Below, one piece after another: positions 35,519 through 43,965 of a DNA stretch of 64,000 nucleotides. Under the pieces are notes generated by a model. It was given only the letters and a program-made list of their open reading frames with translations. It did not search any database and was not told the origin of the DNA. Both the position numbers and the translations under genes were made by a program. Where the stretch lies: NCBI RefSeq assembly GCF_900105075.1, contig NZ_FNSK01000006.1:156086-220085 (forward strand). The letters are read 5' to 3'. The stretch is from Rhodobacter sp. 24-YEA-8 (GTDB lineage Bacteria; Pseudomonadota; Alphaproteobacteria; Rhodobacterales; Rhodobacteraceae). Numbering within the stretch: position 1 is the first letter of the stretch; every line of letters starts with the position of its first letter.

Positions 35519-35995
35519 TTACCCCGCCAGAAGCGCCGAGATGCCGTAGCCCTCGTCCTCAGTTTCGGGAATCTTGCCATCCGCCACGTCGCGCAGCTGC
35601 GCCAGGCTGCGGGTGTCGAGTACCGAAACGATGGCCTCGCGCACCTCCAGCATCAGAAGCCGCACCGCGCAGCGGTTCTCGTCCGCGCAATCCTGACAGG
35701 GTGCATAGCCGGTGCGGCGCGCACAGGGGATCGGTGCCAGCGGGCCATCGAGCGCGCGGATGAGGTGGCCGACCATGATATCCTCGGCCGGCCGGATCAG
35801 GGCATAGCCGCCGTGACGGCCCTTGCGCGTCATCACGAATCCGGCCACCCGCATATCCGCCAGAATGGCATCCAGAAACTTCTTGGAAATGCCGCAGGTC
35901 TCGGAAATGTCGGATGACTGGGCCACCTCGCCCGGCGCGATACCGGCAAGATGAATCGCGGCCTTGAGGCCGTATTTGCCCTTCATCGTCAACAT
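35519..35995 (-). CDS. Rrf2-family transcriptional regulator with a cysteine cluster
   Basis: Winged-helix regulator of 158 residues starting MLTMKGKYGLKAAIHLAG, the standard Rrf2 N-terminus. The recognition region is CGISKKFLDAILADMRVAGF followed by GRHGGYALIRPAEDI. The C-terminal part holds four cysteines (CARRTGYAPCQDCADENRC), compatible with an Fe-S cluster or thiol sensing. Rrf2 proteins include sulfur-status regulators such as CymR and IscR. It sits in the middle of the sulfur island, 468 bp from the DszB-like start on the same strand, and is intact although neighbours are broken. It probably controls this island and itself. Confidence 0.85.
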   Translation of the reverse strand: MLTMKGKYGLKAAIHLAGIAPGEVAQSSDISETCGISKKFLDAILADMRVAGFVMTRKGRHGGYALIRPAEDIMVGHLIRALDGPLAPIPCARRTGYAPCQDCADENRCAVRLLMLEVREAIVSVLDTRSLAQLRDVADGKIPETEDEGYGISALLAG

Positions 35996-36033
35996 ATCTC
36001 GGTCCTTCCCGGCGCCTGGTCACCTGAACTCCA

Positions 36034-36060
36034 GTATATATGTAGATATTAAAGACGAAC
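36034..36060 (-). promoter_or_regulatory. AT-rich motif upstream of the Rrf2 gene
   Basis: GTATATATGTAGATATTAAA followed by GACGA, about 40-65 bp before the Rrf2 start. It shares TGTAGA(T/C)AT and AAGACGA with the region upstream of the DszB-like gene, which suggests autoregulation. No experimental support can be drawn from sequence. Confidence 0.4.
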
Positions 36061-36077
36061 AATGACCGTCGGTGCCG

Positions 36078-36853
36078 TCACCCGGGCGGGTGCCGGCTTG
36101 CGGCCGGATCAGTAAGGTTGGCCCCCCCGTCGACATAAAGCCGGGTGCCATTCACAAAGGCCGCCTCGCCCGACAGCAGATAGGCTACGGCGTCCGCCAC
36201 ATCGCGCGGCCTTCCGGGACCGGGCAACGCCGTGCGCCGACTGCGCGTCAGTTCCTCGGTGACACTGCTCAGGCTGTTCAGCCGGGGCGATTCAATCGGG
36301 CCGGGATCGACCGCATTGCTACGCAACCCCTGCGGCCCGTAGCGACGGCCAAGCCCCTGCACCAGCAGGTCGAGCGCGGCATTGACGCTGGCACCGGGGA
36401 AATGGTTGGGCGGCGGCTCGATCCCGCCACGGCCGCTGATCAGCACAATGGCCCCGACTGCTGCGCAAGGAGCGCAGGCAGGGCCGCCCGAACGGGCCGC
36501 ACCGAGCCAAGCAGCTTGGCCTGGATCACCGTCAGCCAGTCGTCATCGCTCAGGTCGATGAACTCGCCGAAGGTCGATACATTGGTGCTGGTGACCACAG
36601 CATCGATGCGGCCATGCCGCGCGAACAGCGTATCGAAACCCCTGCGGACATCCCCGTCATCGGTGACATCGACCGGCAGCCTGTCCACCGAGAGGCCGGG
36701 AAATTCCGACTTCTCGATGCTGCGTGCCGAGGCCACCACCGTCGCTCCGCGCTGCGCGAGCAGCGTCGCAGTCGCATGGCCAAGCGCCCCGGATGCCCCG
36801 GTCACCCAGATCACCTTGCCCTCAAAATCGCGCCTCGTCGTCACATCCGACAT
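36078..36853 (-). pseudogene. Short-chain dehydrogenase/reductase gene, frameshifted and with an atypical active site
   Basis: The 5' part (start 36853) has the Rossmann motif VTGASGALGHATATLLAQRG and NV-type helix region, ending prematurely after ALPALLAQQSG at a G4 run near 36460. The next frame continues IVLISGRGGIEPPPNHFPGA, then ASVNAALDLLVQGLGRRYG, RSNAVDPGPIESPRL and the SDR C-terminus FVNGTRLYVDGGANL. Rebuilt, it would be about 258 residues. The usual YxxxK is replaced: the Lys aligns with Asn in SVNAAL and the Tyr with a non-Tyr residue, so even the ancestral protein was probably not a classical dehydrogenase. Confidence 0.78.
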
Positions 36854-36893
36854 TGCCGGTACCTTTCGTCGGTTTTTGGGACCCTGGCCGGTC

Positions 36894-38097
36894 CTAGAAG
36901 AACGCCGCCGAGGGCAGCGGCGTATTGTTGAGGATCAGATCGCCCAGAGCCCGCGCCTTATAGGCCACCGGGTTGTGCGACGAGATCGTGCGGATGTTGC
37001 GCCAATGCCGGTCAAGCCGGGCGCGCTGCGTCGCAGCCGAAGCCCCACCCACATCGAAAAGCCGGGTAGCGGCCTCAAGCGCCAGCCCGTCCACCACCAC
37101 CTTGGCCTTGGCGGCGCGCAACGAGGCCTCGCGGAACAGGCCCGCCTCGGCGCTGGCCTGGGCTTCCGCCAGAGCCTCTGCCGCGCGCAGCACGCTGGCC
37201 TCGGCCACATAGGCCGTACTGGCCAGTCTGCCGATAATTTCCTGCAGCAGCGGATCCTCGGCAGGCCGGGCGGCCACGGCATGGTAATAGTTGCGCCCCC
37301 GGCCCAGCACCAGTTCCGCCGCATCGCGCACCACTGCGCGCAGGATGCCGGCGATGATTGCCGAAAGGTAAAGCTGCGGGAAGGTCGCCTCGACGGGCGC
37401 ACGCCGGTCCTCACCCTCAAGGAAAACAACATCCTGCGCCGCGATCCGCACATTGGTGAAGACCGTGGTGCCGCTGGCGGTCTGCCGCTGACCGATGCCA
37501 TCCCAATCCTCGGCAATCACCACACCCGGGTCGCGCACAGGCACCAAAGCAGTGGCGAACTGCCCGTCGAGGGTCACCGCACTGACCAGAATATGGTCGG
37601 TATAGAGATTGCCGGTGCTGTAGTATTTCTCACCGTTCAGCACAAAACCGTCCCCTTCCGGGGTGAGAGTGGTGTTGAACGAGGGGCCGCCGATGCCATG
37701 GACGCCCAGCTCACTCGCCCCGGTGCCAAGCAGATCGCCGCGCTCAACCAGCTCCAGCCAGCGGCGGTATCGGACTGTATTTTGAGCGCAGCAACCGGTC
37801 GGCGTTGAAGAAATGGTTGCGCAGGATATGGGCGATGTTCGAGTCCGCTTCGGCCAGATCGATCACGAATTCGAACAACTGCGGCAGGCTGGCAGCTGCA
37901 CCCACCGGCTGCGGCAAACGAAAGGTGCCGATGCGCGGCTGGCGCAGAAGGTCGATCGCCTGGCGGGGCGAAGTCTCGCCCCGGTCCCGCGCCTCGGCCC
38001 CAGCGGCGACGGCGGCGACGGCGGCGACCAGCGCGCGCAGCTCCGGCGATCCCGGCAAGGGCACGCCGGCCTGCAGCGGCTTGCATTCAAAGGTCAT
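36894..38097 (-). pseudogene. SfnB/DszC-like monooxygenase gene with one frameshift
   Basis: N-terminal part from 38097 (MTFECKPLQAGVPLPGSPEL) through IDLAEADSNIAHILRNHFFN and RLLRSKYSPIP; the frame then ends at TGA near 37744. In the adjacent frame the protein continues RWLELVERGDLLGTGASELG, LNGEKYYSTGNLYTDH, EDWDGIGQRQTASGTT and ends HWRNIRTISSHNPVAYKAR plus LPSAAFF. One single-base change near 37760 would restore about 400 residues. It is close in sequence to the intact paralogue at 38671-39882 and to the shortened one at 25155-26117. Confidence 0.83.
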
Positions 38098-38285
38098 TTC
38101 TGCCTGTCCCGTCCCTGCATGCCGGGACTGTTGATCGTTGCGGACGAAATCGGTAGCGCACCAGTCGCGCCGGGGCAGGCCCGCATACCCGACAGGCGCC
38201 CGGCCCTACCCCGGCCCGGGATCCGACGCGACCCCGGCTGCAGCCCGCCCGCCGCCAAAGTACAGTAGAAGACAGAAAGACGCCC

Positions 38286-38674
38286 ATGACGGAATATCGG
38301 CAGCTTGGCAGGACGGACCTGCGCATCTCTTCCCTCATGACATGGCGGTGGTCGAACGGATCAGCCACCGCGTCGCGGTGATGTATCTGGGCGAAATCGT
38401 CGAGATCGGACCGCGGGCCGAGATCTTCGCCAATCCGCAGCATCCCTATACCCGCAGGCTTCTGGAAGCCGTGGCGATCCCTGATCCGGCCCGCCGCAGC
38501 CTGCGCCGACCTGTGCTTTCGGGCGAGCCGCGCAGCCCGGTCTTCCCGCCTGGCCACCGCCCGATTGCAGCGCGCTGGCGCGAGGTCTCTCCCGGGCATC
38601 GCGTGCAAATCCATGACGGGCAAAACAGCGATCCGGGGCAGAGCGCCGCATCGGAAAACCAGGGGGCAGCATGA
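38286..38674 (+). pseudogene. Chimeric remnant: aldo/keto reductase start joined to the C-terminus of a DppF-like ATPase
   Basis: ATG 38286 encodes MTEYRQLGRTDLRISSL, the exact style of an aldo/keto reductase N-terminus, then the frame becomes meaningless. From about 38336 another frame gives HDMAVVERISHRVAVMYLGE and ANPQHPYTRRLLEAVAIPDP with the oligopeptide-transporter tail, ending at TGA 38674 and overlapping the next ATG. The junction is around CTCATGACATGG. Everything between the reductase N-terminus and the ATPase H-loop has been deleted, probably several kilobases of an ancestral operon. Confidence 0.8.
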
Positions 38675-39882
38675 CGGCAGCACAGAATTTCAACACCCGG
38701 CCGCGCTGGAGCGAGCCGGCCTTCACTTCTCTGCTGGCACGGATCGCCGAAGAAGCGCCCGCCCGCGACCGGGACCGCGACCTGCCGCATGAGCCGGTTC
38801 TGGCGCTGCGGCGCGCGGGCTTTGGCCTGTTGCGCCTGCCGGTCAGCGCCGGGGGCCTCGGGCTTTCACTGCGCGAGACCCTGTCGCGCGTGATCCGGCT
38901 GGCCGAGGCCGATGCCAATATCGCGCATATCTTCCGCACCCATTATGTCTTTGTCGAAACCTATGCCCGCAGCCCGATCGGGCCGGCGGAGACCCGGCTG
39001 CGCGATGCGATCCTTGGTGGCGCGCTGGTGGGTTTTGGCTCTGGCGAGCTGGGAATGGTGGTCAGAACGCGGGATTTCGCGACCACCGCGACGCCCGATG
39101 GCAGCGGCTTCCGGCTCAGCGGTCAGAAGTTCTACTCAACCGGCACGCTTTATGCCGATCTGGTCATGGTGCGGCTGCGCACCGCCGATGGCGATGAAGG
39201 CGTGGCGGTGTTGCCCACAGACCGGCCCGGCATCCGGCGCATCGATGACTGGGACGGGATGGGTCAGCGTCTGACCGGCAGCGGCACCACCTTGCTCGAC
39301 AATGTCCGGGTCGAGGCGGATGAGATCCTGTTGCACAAGACCCGCCCCGAGGCGGCGCAAGCCTATCCCACGACCATCGCGCAGCTTTATCTGACGGCAG
39401 CGGTGGCCGGTATCCTCGCCGCCATCGCGGCGGATGCCGCCCGCTTGCTGGTGACACGCGGGCGCAGCTTCACCCATGCCTCGGCCGACCTGCCGCGCGA
39501 GGATCCGCTGCTGCTGGCCAGCCTCGGCCAATTGTCGGCGCTGGCCTTCTCGGCCGAGGCGACAGTGCTGGCCGCTGCCGATGCACTGGATAGCGCCACC
39601 GACAGCACGGATGAGGCGGGCCTGCGAGACCGTGCACTTGCCCATGCGGCGGCACTGGCGGCCGCGCAGGCCAAGATTGTCGTGGACGAGGACGCCGCCC
39701 GTGCCGGATCACTGATCTTCGAGGTGGGCGGTGCATCCGCCACGCGCGAAGGGGTGAACCTTGGCCGCCACTGGCGCAACGCCCGCACATTGGCCACCCA
39801 TAACCCCGGCCTCTACAAGGCGCGCGCCATCGGCAGCCATCTGATCGATGGCACGCCGCTGCCGGAAAACGGATTCTTCTGA
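38671..39882 (+). CDS. SfnB/DszC-like flavin-dependent monooxygenase (intact)
   Basis: Full-length acyl-CoA dehydrogenase-fold protein of 403 residues. Visible blocks: RRAGFGLLRLPVSAGGLGLS and RLAEADANIAHIFRTHYVF in the N-terminal domain, GFGSGELGMVVRTRDF, LSGQKFYSTGTLYADLV, DDWDGMGQRLTGSGTTL, and the C-terminal FEVGGASATREGVNLGRHWR and PGLYKARAIG. It lacks the acyl-CoA dehydrogenase catalytic Glu pattern, as expected for reduced-flavin monooxygenases acting on sulfones, sulfoxides or thiophenes. It overlaps the chimeric remnant upstream by 4 bp. The only complete gene among the DszC-like copies here. Confidence 0.86.
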   Translation: MTAAQNFNTRPRWSEPAFTSLLARIAEEAPARDRDRDLPHEPVLALRRAGFGLLRLPVSAGGLGLSLRETLSRVIRLAEADANIAHIFRTHYVFVETYARSPIGPAETRLRDAILGGALVGFGSGELGMVVRTRDFATTATPDGSGFRLSGQKFYSTGTLYADLVMVRLRTADGDEGVAVLPTDRPGIRRIDDWDGMGQRLTGSGTTLLDNVRVEADEILLHKTRPEAAQAYPTTIAQLYLTAAVAGILAAIAADAARLLVTRGRSFTHASADLPREDPLLLASLGQLSALAFSAEATVLAAADALDSATDSTDEAGLRDRALAHAAALAAAQAKIVVDEDAARAGSLIFEVGGASATREGVNLGRHWRNARTLATHNPGLYKARAIGSHLIDGTPLPENGFF

Positions 39883-39909
39883 ACCGACAGGGGGCGACAC
39901 TCCCTGTCG

Positions 39910-40340
39910 CACCGGCTTGCTTCAGCCCAGGCCGCCGTCTGACCCGCCAGCCGCCCGAACAGCAGGCTTCGGCCCAGACCATGCCGGGAAAGCCACCCTG
40001 GCTTTCACCCGCGCAGTAAAGCCCCGGGATCGGCTGCTGGTCGAGGCCGATCACCCGTCCCCTGGTATCGGTGCGCAACCCTGACAGGCTGTCATGGATG
40101 ATCGGTGTCGCCCAGGCGGTATGGAACGGCCCGCGCGCGATGGCATGGCGCAGGTCGGGGCGGTGGAAATCCGCGTCCTGGCCGGCTGCGACAAAGCCAT
40201 TGTAATGCGCCACTGTCGCAGCGAGCCGCGCCCCGTGGACTGGCCACCGGTCGCGCGGGGTCGTTCGATTGTGGCTGGTGTCGTCGGCGGTCTGCTCGGG
40301 CGTCCCCAAGATTTGGCGCGCCGCCCGGCCCGGGCCCGCG
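39910..40340 (-). pseudogene. C-terminal remnant of an FAD-dependent oxidoreductase (fumarate reductase/FCSD-like)
   Basis: The frame contains LAATVAHYNGFVAAGQDADF, SLSGLRTDTRGRVIGLDQQP and IPGLYCAGESQGGFPGMVWA, the FAD-binding C-terminal signature of the FAD_binding_2 group. Near 39965 the frame is lost after VWAEA; the next frame reads LLFGRLAGQTAAWAEA, the expected end. Upstream of about 40310 homology stops, so the N-terminal 80-90 percent of the gene is absent. It is convergent with the intact monooxygenase gene. Confidence 0.7.
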
Positions 40341-40399
40341 CGAGGGTCGGGCACAGGAAGCCAGCAACTGTCTGCACGATGACCCGACGACCGTCTGTG

Positions 40400-41536
40400 C
40401 TACGCGGCACAAGCACGCACTCCCAACGCCATGGATATAGCCTGTCGCGCTGAATTTTCGGCAACAATGGCGTCGAACGCCGGGTTATAGGCCCTGGTGA
40501 CATCGCGCTGGTGTTTCAGCGTGCCGTTCTTGACCGCAAGATCGACGATACGCTGTTTCTTGGCGATGAACGCGGGATTGCCGACCGGATAGAGCCGCAT
40601 CACCGCATAATTGGCATAATTGATCGCCGCGACCCGGGGCCTCTGCTTGTTCATTGTCTGCTGGATCTGCAGATAGGCTGCCTCATGCGCGGGCACCCAT
40701 TCGGCGTGGAACTTCTTCAGCCGGGCATAGAAATCCTGCAGGGCCGCCAGCTTGCCCGGATCGGCCAGCACATCCGGGCGCGAGATGAAACCATGTCCCC
40801 CCGGCACGCCCAGATCGGTGTAGCTGGCGATCAGCTTGACCTCCCCGCTGTCGACCAGATCCTGGACGAAATTCGCGCCGGTCACCGCAACCTCGACATT
40901 GCCGTCCTTGAAAGCCTGAGCCACCAGTGGATTGCTTTCAAACAGGATCGGCTGGACCTCGGCCTCAGTTACCCCGGCCCCGGCCAGCGCCGAAACATAG
41001 GCGGAATAGATATTGCCGCCGAAATTGTAACCCACGGTATGGCCTTTCAGATCGGCGAGCGAGGTCACCCCCGACGAAGTCCAGGCATAGACCCCGTTGG
41101 GAAAGGGTTGTTGGTCGCTGGTCGCACCGGCGATGTTGTAGATCGCCGGGACCGCGCCCTCGGCCGACCAGTCGGTATAGGCATTGGCCCATTCAAAGCC
41201 TGCGGTGTTGTCGCCGACATGACCCACGTCGAGATTATGGGCATAAAGGGCGGCGATCTGTGCTTGCGGCCCCGAGATAATCGGGATGTCCAGCTTGTAG
41301 TCGATGTCGTCGAACAGGCCGGATTCCTTCAGAAGATAGGGATATTCCGGGGTCTGGTAGCCGTGGATGATGCTGACGGCGGCATCTGCATTCTTCGGAT
41401 TGTCGAAGCTGACCTGCGCCGTCAGATCGGTCTTCAGCCCCTCGGCAAGGCCTGCGGTCGCAAACAGCGCCGAAGCCAGAAAGGTTGCCGAAAGGGCAGA
41501 GACGCGCAGGGGGCGGGGAACAAGAGGAAGGGTCAT
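40400..41536 (-). CDS. Sulfonate/taurine-type ABC transporter substrate-binding protein (SsuA/TauA-like)
   Basis: Exported binding protein of 378 residues. Signal peptide VSALSATFLASALFATAGLA-EG, then the NMT1/SsuA-like body: SIIHGYQTPEYPYLLKESGL, VGHVGDNTAGFEW, DLKGHTVGYNFGGNIYSAYV, FISRPDVLADPGK. It is the third gene of an ssuC-ssuB-ssuA order, 56 bp after ssuB-like. The last residues (ALGVRACAA) look foreign, and the stop lies close to the flavoprotein remnant, so the C-terminus may be slightly altered. Its ligand is probably a sulfonate or sulfone. Confidence 0.82.
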   Translation of the reverse strand: MTLPLVPRPLRVSALSATFLASALFATAGLAEGLKTDLTAQVSFDNPKNADAAVSIIHGYQTPEYPYLLKESGLFDDIDYKLDIPIISGPQAQIAALYAHNLDVGHVGDNTAGFEWANAYTDWSAEGAVPAIYNIAGATSDQQPFPNGVYAWTSSGVTSLADLKGHTVGYNFGGNIYSAYVSALAGAGVTEAEVQPILFESNPLVAQAFKDGNVEVAVTGANFVQDLVDSGEVKLIASYTDLGVPGGHGFISRPDVLADPGKLAALQDFYARLKKFHAEWVPAHEAAYLQIQQTMNKQRPRVAAINYANYAVMRLYPVGNPAFIAKKQRIVDLAVKNGTLKHQRDVTRAYNPAFDAIVAENSARQAISMALGVRACAA

Positions 41537-41592
41537 CGGAAGAATGGCTCCGTTGCTGTTTGGTTCAAAAGGGGAAAGCGAGTTACCGCGGC

Positions 41593-42362
41593 TCAGGGCG
41601 GTACCACCTCGAACGTCTCGGACCGGACACCAAGCTGTTCCAGAAGCCGCCTGCGCAGGGCGAGAAAGCGCGGGTCATGCTTGCCGCGCGGCTTTTCAAT
41701 ATCGATCTGCAGGTCGAGCCCAACCTTGCCATCCGCCAGCACCAGCACCCTGTCTGACAGAAGGATCGCCTCGTCCACATCATGGGTGACCAGAAGCACG
41801 GCGGGCCGATGTCGGTTGACCAGCCGCACCACCAGATCATGCATGCGGATCCGGGTCAGCGCGTCCAGCGCCGCGAAAGGCTCGTCCAGCAGCAAAAGCC
41901 CCGGCTCGGAAACCAGCGCGCGGGCCAGTGCCACACGCTGTGCCTCGCCACCCGACAGGGTAACGGCCAGGCCCCGGCATGGCTTGCCAGCCCGACTTCG
42001 GCCAGGGCCGCAATGGCCTTCTCGCGGGCCGCGCGCATCGCAGGTGCGCCGATGACCACATTGCGCCAGACCCAGCGGCTGGGGACGAGGCGTGGTTCCT
42101 AGAACACCACCGAGCGGGCCCTGGGTACGGTCACACGGCCGCTGGTCGCCTTGTCGAGCCCGGCAAGAATGCGCAGCAGCGTGGTCTTGCCTGTGCCCGA
42201 TGGCCCGAGCAGGGCCACGAAATCCCCCCGGCGCAGGTGCAGATCGACGCCGTCGAGCACGGTGCGCCCGCCAAAGACCCGGCGGATATCGCGCGCAGCG
42301 ACCACCGCCCCGTTCACGCTCCCGTCGGAGACAAAGGCCTCGATATCGTCAGAGCTGGACAT
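41593..42362 (-). pseudogene. SsuB-like ABC ATPase gene with a nonsense codon and a frameshift
   Basis: Start at 42362. Walker [19 protein letters not shown] is intact. At about 42099 the Q-loop glutamine codon is TAG (SVVF-stop-EPRLVPSRWVWRN), a CAG-to-TAG change that cannot be a homopolymer artefact. Downstream the frame carries on through NVVIGAPAMRAAREKA, shifts near 41965 inside PLTLSGG, and finishes with GGEAQRVALARALVSEPGLL, LLDEPFAALDALTR and VLLVTHDVDEAILLS. Two independent lesions make this a true pseudogene unless the stop is suppressed. Confidence 0.88.
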
Positions 42363-43280
42363 GCGGCCTCCAGGGCAGGGCGATCGTTTCGATGAGCCGC
42401 ATCACGATGTCGACGACCACCCCGAACAATGCGTAGACAATGATGCCCGCGATCACGATGTCGGTGCGCTGGTTCAGGTTCGCGACCATCAGAATGCTGC
42501 CGATCCCGTCGCGGGCGTTGATCTGTTCGGCCAGCACCAGCGCCAGCAGCGAAACCCCGAGCGCGTAGCGCAACCCTGTCAGGATCTGCGGCATGGCCGT
42601 GGGCAGAATGACCCTCAGCGTCAGCCTCAGGCCGCTGAGGCCGAAGGTCCGCGCCGCCTCGATCAGCCTGGCATCAACGCCGCGCACCCCGTGATAGGTG
42701 TTCAGATAGACCGGAAAGATGGTCGAAGCGGCGATCAGGATGATCTTGGGCTGTTCATAAATGCCGAACCAGCTGACCAGCAGCGGCATCACCGCGATGA
42801 AGGGAATGGTGCGCAAAATCTGCAAAGGAGCATCGAAGATCTCTTCGCCAAGCCGCCACAGCCCGGCCCAATGACCAATGACCAATGACCAATGACCAAT
42901 GACCAATGACCAATGACCAGCCCAAGCGTGGCGCCGATCAGCAATCCAGTGCCCGATCGTTGCAAAGAGACCGGCAGCGCCCGTTGCAGATCGCCATTGC
43001 GGATCAGCTCAACGAAGGCGGTGGCCACTGTGGCCGGCGAGGGGAGTGTGCGCGCGCTGACCCAGCCGGTGGTGCTCGCGAATTGCCAAAGCGCAACCAT
43101 GGCCAACGGAACCGCAATCCGCAGAAACCTGCCGCGCCAGAGGGCGAGCTGTTGGCCCAAGCGTTCGCCCGTATTTGCGTGAGGGGTAAGGTCTTCGAGC
43201 AAGGTGGCGCCCTGTCCGAGAAGGTTATGGCGCGAAACCTCCTCAGCCCGCCCGCCAGAATGGATGTCCGAGGCGGTCAC
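42349..43280 (-). pseudogene. SsuC-like ABC permease gene disrupted by a heptanucleotide repeat
   Basis: The N-terminal part (start 43280) reads normally through RIAVPLAMVALWQFASTTGW and GTGLLIGATLGL. It then enters a seven-copy GTCATTG tract that throws the frame off. In the correct frame after the tract the protein continues HWAGLWRLGEEIFDAPLQIL, IPFIAVMPLLVSWFGIYEQP and ends [14 protein letters not shown] at 42349, overlapping ssuB. With two copies the sequence would read LGLVIGHWAGLWRLGEE, a normal SsuC. No other lesion is visible, so restoring copy number alone would restore the gene. Confidence 0.88.
42869..42917 (-). repeat. Seven perfect tandem copies of a 7-bp unit (GTCATTG) inside ssuC
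   Basis: Plus strand CAATGAC x7, 49 bp, no interruptions. Because 7 mod 3 is 1, each copy gained or lost shifts the frame by one. The gene is in frame when the copy number is 2, 5, 8 and so on; the present 7 is out of frame. Confidence 0.97.
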
Positions 43281-43299
43281 GACAGACCCTTGCGTTCAG

Positions 43300-43480
43300 A
43301 TCAGCCGTGGGCCGCCTGCCCCTCGCGCGTGATCGTGAGGCCGAAGCCTGGTCGCATGGGCGCAGCGGTGCTGCATATTCGCAGCCCTGTATCCTGCCCC
43401 GGACCAATCCCTGCAATCAGGTGATCGCGCAGGGCATCGGAGGGTGTCCACGAAGAGACAGCGAAAATGGCATCTTGCGA
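43300..43480 (-). pseudogene. Unidentified coding remnant upstream of ssuC
   Basis: An open minus-strand frame without a start reads SQDAIFAVSSWTPSDALRDH, then LIAGIGPGQDTGLRICSTAA and ends GFGLTITREGQAAHG at TGA 43300-43302, 20 bp before the ssuC start. The composition is protein-like and position and strand fit the operon's first gene, but the family is not recognised and the 5' end is missing. Confidence 0.4.
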
Positions 43481-43530
43481 TCCGGAACATGGGAAGGTTG
43501 GTTCCGGCGGAGGCTAGGCCCAAAACACAG

Positions 43531-43560
43531 ATTTATCTATTTTGTATATAGACATTAATT
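43531..43560 (-). promoter_or_regulatory. AT-rich motif upstream of the ssu-like locus
   Basis: Contains TTTGTATATAGACATTAATT, resembling the TTTGTAGACATATAAG string before the DszB-like gene. It marks the probable promoter of the leftward ssu-like operon and the right edge of the sulfur island. Confidence 0.4.
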
Positions 43561-43965
43561 GAAAAGATTATTCCCATCGCCCCTGACGCCGAGGGATTGC
43601 GCTTATCAAACAATGCGGATCCCCCCGCCTGTGGCGCAAAACGTGCAGCGGCCGCACTGGACGGCAGTTTGGCACGATCCGCGTATCGCGGGCCCGGTCC
43701 TGGAACCCATCATAGTCCGGCCGGGGCAGGCGACGCGGCGCACAGCAAGACCTGCGCAGATCAAGCCGGACATTCAAAAGGTAAGGCCGCGTTAACCGGC
43801 AATCAAAACGCTCGCGGCTCAGGCCCGCCACTGTCTTCCGGATATCAATAAATTATTATATTTCAATATGATCACTGTTATGCCCGCACAGAAGTCATAA
43901 GCGGCAATGAGGGTGAGTTTCAGGACAGCTTCACTGCAGTTGAATGGCGGCAGGTGAAAGAAATT

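Noticed and set aside
42869..42917. The 7-bp tandem repeat as plasmid iterons
   Set aside because: It lies inside the ssuC coding sequence, almost 1.8 kb from repA, repeats are directly abutting and too short, and repABC origins do not use iterons of this kind.
28140..43300. Explaining all broken genes as sequencing homopolymer errors
   Set aside because: Several breaks lie at G or C runs and could be errors, but the nonsense codon in ssuB, the in-frame deletion and fusion, the chimera at 38.3 kb and the 7-bp repeat cannot be, and the flanking 44 kb shows almost no such breaks.
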